Below, piece by piece: positions 62,671 to 64,000 of a stretch of 64,000 bases of DNA. Where the stretch lies: contig NZ_FQUZ01000004.1 of assembly GCF_900129055.1 (NCBI RefSeq), positions 1 through 64,000 of the forward strand, given 5' to 3'. Source of the DNA: Lampropedia hyalina DSM 16112 (GTDB lineage: Bacteria; Pseudomonadota; Gammaproteobacteria; Burkholderiales; Burkholderiaceae_C). The stretch's first letter is position 1. Each line of letters starts with the position of its first letter. The notes below the pieces were generated by a model, which saw nothing but the letters and a program-made list of their open reading frames with translations, had not been told where the DNA came from and made no database searches. Both the position numbers and the translations under genes were made by a program.

Positions 62671-63912
62671 TCACAACCTCAGTCCACCGTGACTGCCCGG
62701 CCCGCCCGGTGTGCGTCGGTTCGAGCCTGGAGGGCCGCCGGGATTGCCGGACGCATTGCCACTGGCCGCTGCATCGGCCACCACCACACGATCGCCCTCG
62801 CTCAGTCCTTCGGTCACTTCAGCGGTGATATTGTTGTTCAGGCCCACCGAAACGCGCCGGGGTTCGGGCTGGCCTTCGGCATTGAGCACGCGCACCATGT
62901 ACTGTCCGTCAGGGCCGCGCCGTCCAAGGGCCGCCGCCGGAATGGTCAGCACCCCCTGGGCATGGTCGCGCACGATGTACACCTGTGCCGTCATGGAAAT
63001 ACGCAGCTTGCCATCCGGGTTGGGCACGTCGAACAGGCCGTTGTAGTACACCGCGCTGGTGGTGCTGGCACTGCTGCTGGAGCTGGTCGTGGTGCTGGAG
63101 ATGGATTCGGGCGCGGGTTCGATGGTGCGCAGGCTGGCTTCGTAGCGGCGATCCGGCTCGCCCAGAATCGTGAAGAACACCGGCAGGCCGGGTGTGACCT
63201 TGGTCACGTCCGCTTCCGAAATCTGCGCCTTGATGGTCATGGTGTCCAGTTGCGCCAGGATGATGATGGTCGGGGCCGACTGGTTGGCGTTCACCGTCTG
63301 GCCTTCCTTGGTGACAATGGCCACCACCTGCCCATCCATCGGCGCGGTGATGCGGGTATAGCCCAGATTCAGTCGTGCAGTGTCGGCACTGATCTCGGCC
63401 TGGGCAATCTGCGCTTTCTGCGATTCGATGTTCGCCAGAGCCACCTTGTAGCTTGCCTCGGCAGCCTCGTATTCGGCGCGGGAGCTGGCATCGGCAGCGC
63501 GCAACTGCTTCTGGCGTTCAAAGGCCAGCTTGGCCTGGGCCAGACTGGCCTGCTGCGAGCGCAACTGCGCCCGGTTGGTGGTCAGGGCAGCTTCGGCATT
63601 GCGCAGGGCATTCTGCTGGGTGAGCGAATCGATCTCGGCAATCAGATCGCCCGCCTTCACGTTCTGCCCCAGCTCCACGGCCAGGTGCTTGACCTGCCCG
63701 GACACCTGTGCGCCCACCGCCACCTGCTGGGATGCCTCCAGCGTACCGCTGGCCAGCACCGTGTTCTCGATGTCGCCCCGTACCACGGGAGCCGATGCGT
63801 AATTCACGATGGGTTCGGGCTTGAGCCAGTAGGTGTACGCGGCATAGCCCGCGCCAACCAGCACCAGCAGCAACAGGACATAGAAAAGGCGTTTTCGGTT
63901 TTTTTTCTGCAT
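62671..63912 (-). CDS. macA: MacA-type periplasmic adaptor protein
   Basis: This 413-residue membrane-fusion protein has an N-terminal anchor (RLFYVLLLLVLVGAGYAAYTYW), the lipoyl half-motifs SGTLEASQQVAVGAQVSGQV and NLGYTRITAPMDGQVVAIVTKEGQTVN, a helical hairpin between them (about residues 90-160), a beta-barrel domain and a Pro/Gly-rich tail. The family start MQKKNRKRL at 63912 is chosen; a longer frame to 63963 has no Shine-Dalgarno either. It is the first gene of the macAB-omf operon. Confidence 0.92.
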   Translation of the reverse strand: MQKKNRKRLFYVLLLLVLVGAGYAAYTYWLKPEPIVNYASAPVVRGDIENTVLASGTLEASQQVAVGAQVSGQVKHLAVELGQNVKAGDLIAEIDSLTQQNALRNAEAALTTNRAQLRSQQASLAQAKLAFERQKQLRAADASSRAEYEAAEASYKVALANIESQKAQIAQAEISADTARLNLGYTRITAPMDGQVVAIVTKEGQTVNANQSAPTIIILAQLDTMTIKAQISEADVTKVTPGLPVFFTILGEPDRRYEASLRTIEPAPESISSTTTSSSSSASTTSAVYYNGLFDVPNPDGKLRISMTAQVYIVRDHAQGVLTIPAAALGRRGPDGQYMVRVLNAEGQPEPRRVSVGLNNNITAEVTEGLSEGDRVVVADAAASGNASGNPGGPPGSNRRTPGGPGSHGGLRL

Positions 63913-64000
63913 GGAAATCAGTGGGCAAGAGGGCCGGGGGAACCGTTGGAAAAGAGCAGGCACTTTGGTGAATCTCAGGAAGCGATTGTTCCCGCATTTC
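63913..64000. other. Upstream end of the window
   Basis: These last 88 bases hold no supported gene. They should contain part of the macA promoter region on the minus strand; no -35/-10 pair is convincing. Confidence 0.4.

Overview
The window reads as chromosome of a betaproteobacterium of the order Burkholderiales, probably near Comamonadaceae. The support is high-GC coding sequence on both strands, a porin of the Gram-negative porin_4/Omp32 type, the gene order yqgE-ruvX-pyrR-pyrB-pyrX, a CIRCE-controlled groESL operon and a liv-type ABC operon flanked by acyl-CoA ligase genes. Genus cannot be fixed from the sequence alone. I recognise about 46 protein genes and one tRNA. There is no rRNA, CRISPR array or prophage. 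The only transposase is an IS630-type fragment cut by the left edge.

Layout. 0-3.7 kb: IS630 fragment, 3-hydroxyacyl-CoA dehydrogenase, nadE and tRNA-Arg(UCU). 3.7-14.4 kb: a Crp/Fnr regulator divergent from a nine-kb operon with an acyl-CoA ligase, LivG/H/M, two substrate-binding proteins of equal length, LivF and a PaaK-like ligase; this looks like uptake plus CoA activation of an organic acid. 14.5-18.1 kb: recC without recB or recD. 18.2-28.2 kb: an iron-type surface-signalling and heme-acquisition island with an ECF sigma factor, FecR, an STN-containing TonB receptor, a PKD-repeat lipoprotein, a small secreted hemophilin/TbpB-barrel protein and a Slam (DUF560) translocon. 28.2-38 kb: trpDC, a LOG-family gene, groESL, porin, argF and argD. 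38-44.6 kb: a TPR/glycosyltransferase-like gene, yqgE-ruvX-pyrR-pyrB-pyrX and phoR. 44.6-51.8 kb: palindromic repeats, a MATE transporter, a GT39-like membrane protein, rpmE2, a split spermidine-synthase-like pair and an Old Yellow Enzyme. 51.8-59.2 kb: a second heme locus under a Fur-like box, with a TonB receptor, a secreted membrane-anchored CobN homologue (HmuS type), a TolQ/ExbB-like protein and a DUF2149 protein (HmuT/HmuU type). 59.2-63.9 kb: a convergent macA-macB-outer membrane factor operon.

How the parts may work together. The window holds two different routes to heme iron. The first is hemophore-based: Slam exports a hemophilin-like protein that would deliver heme to a receptor which also signals through FecR/FecI, and a large PKD lipoprotein is placed between receptor and hemophore. 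The second resembles the hmuRSTU part of the Bacteroidetes hmu operon: a receptor, a periplasmic chelatase homologue thought to take iron out of heme, and a two-protein TolQ/ExbD-like motor. A MacAB-type pump lies tail-to-tail, 9 bp away. E. coli MacAB-TolC has been linked to protoporphyrin efflux, so a full heme-in, iron-out, porphyrin-out chain is a testable idea, but it is inference. A palindromic repeat of about 163 bp sits inside the leader of the second receptor gene without breaking the frame.
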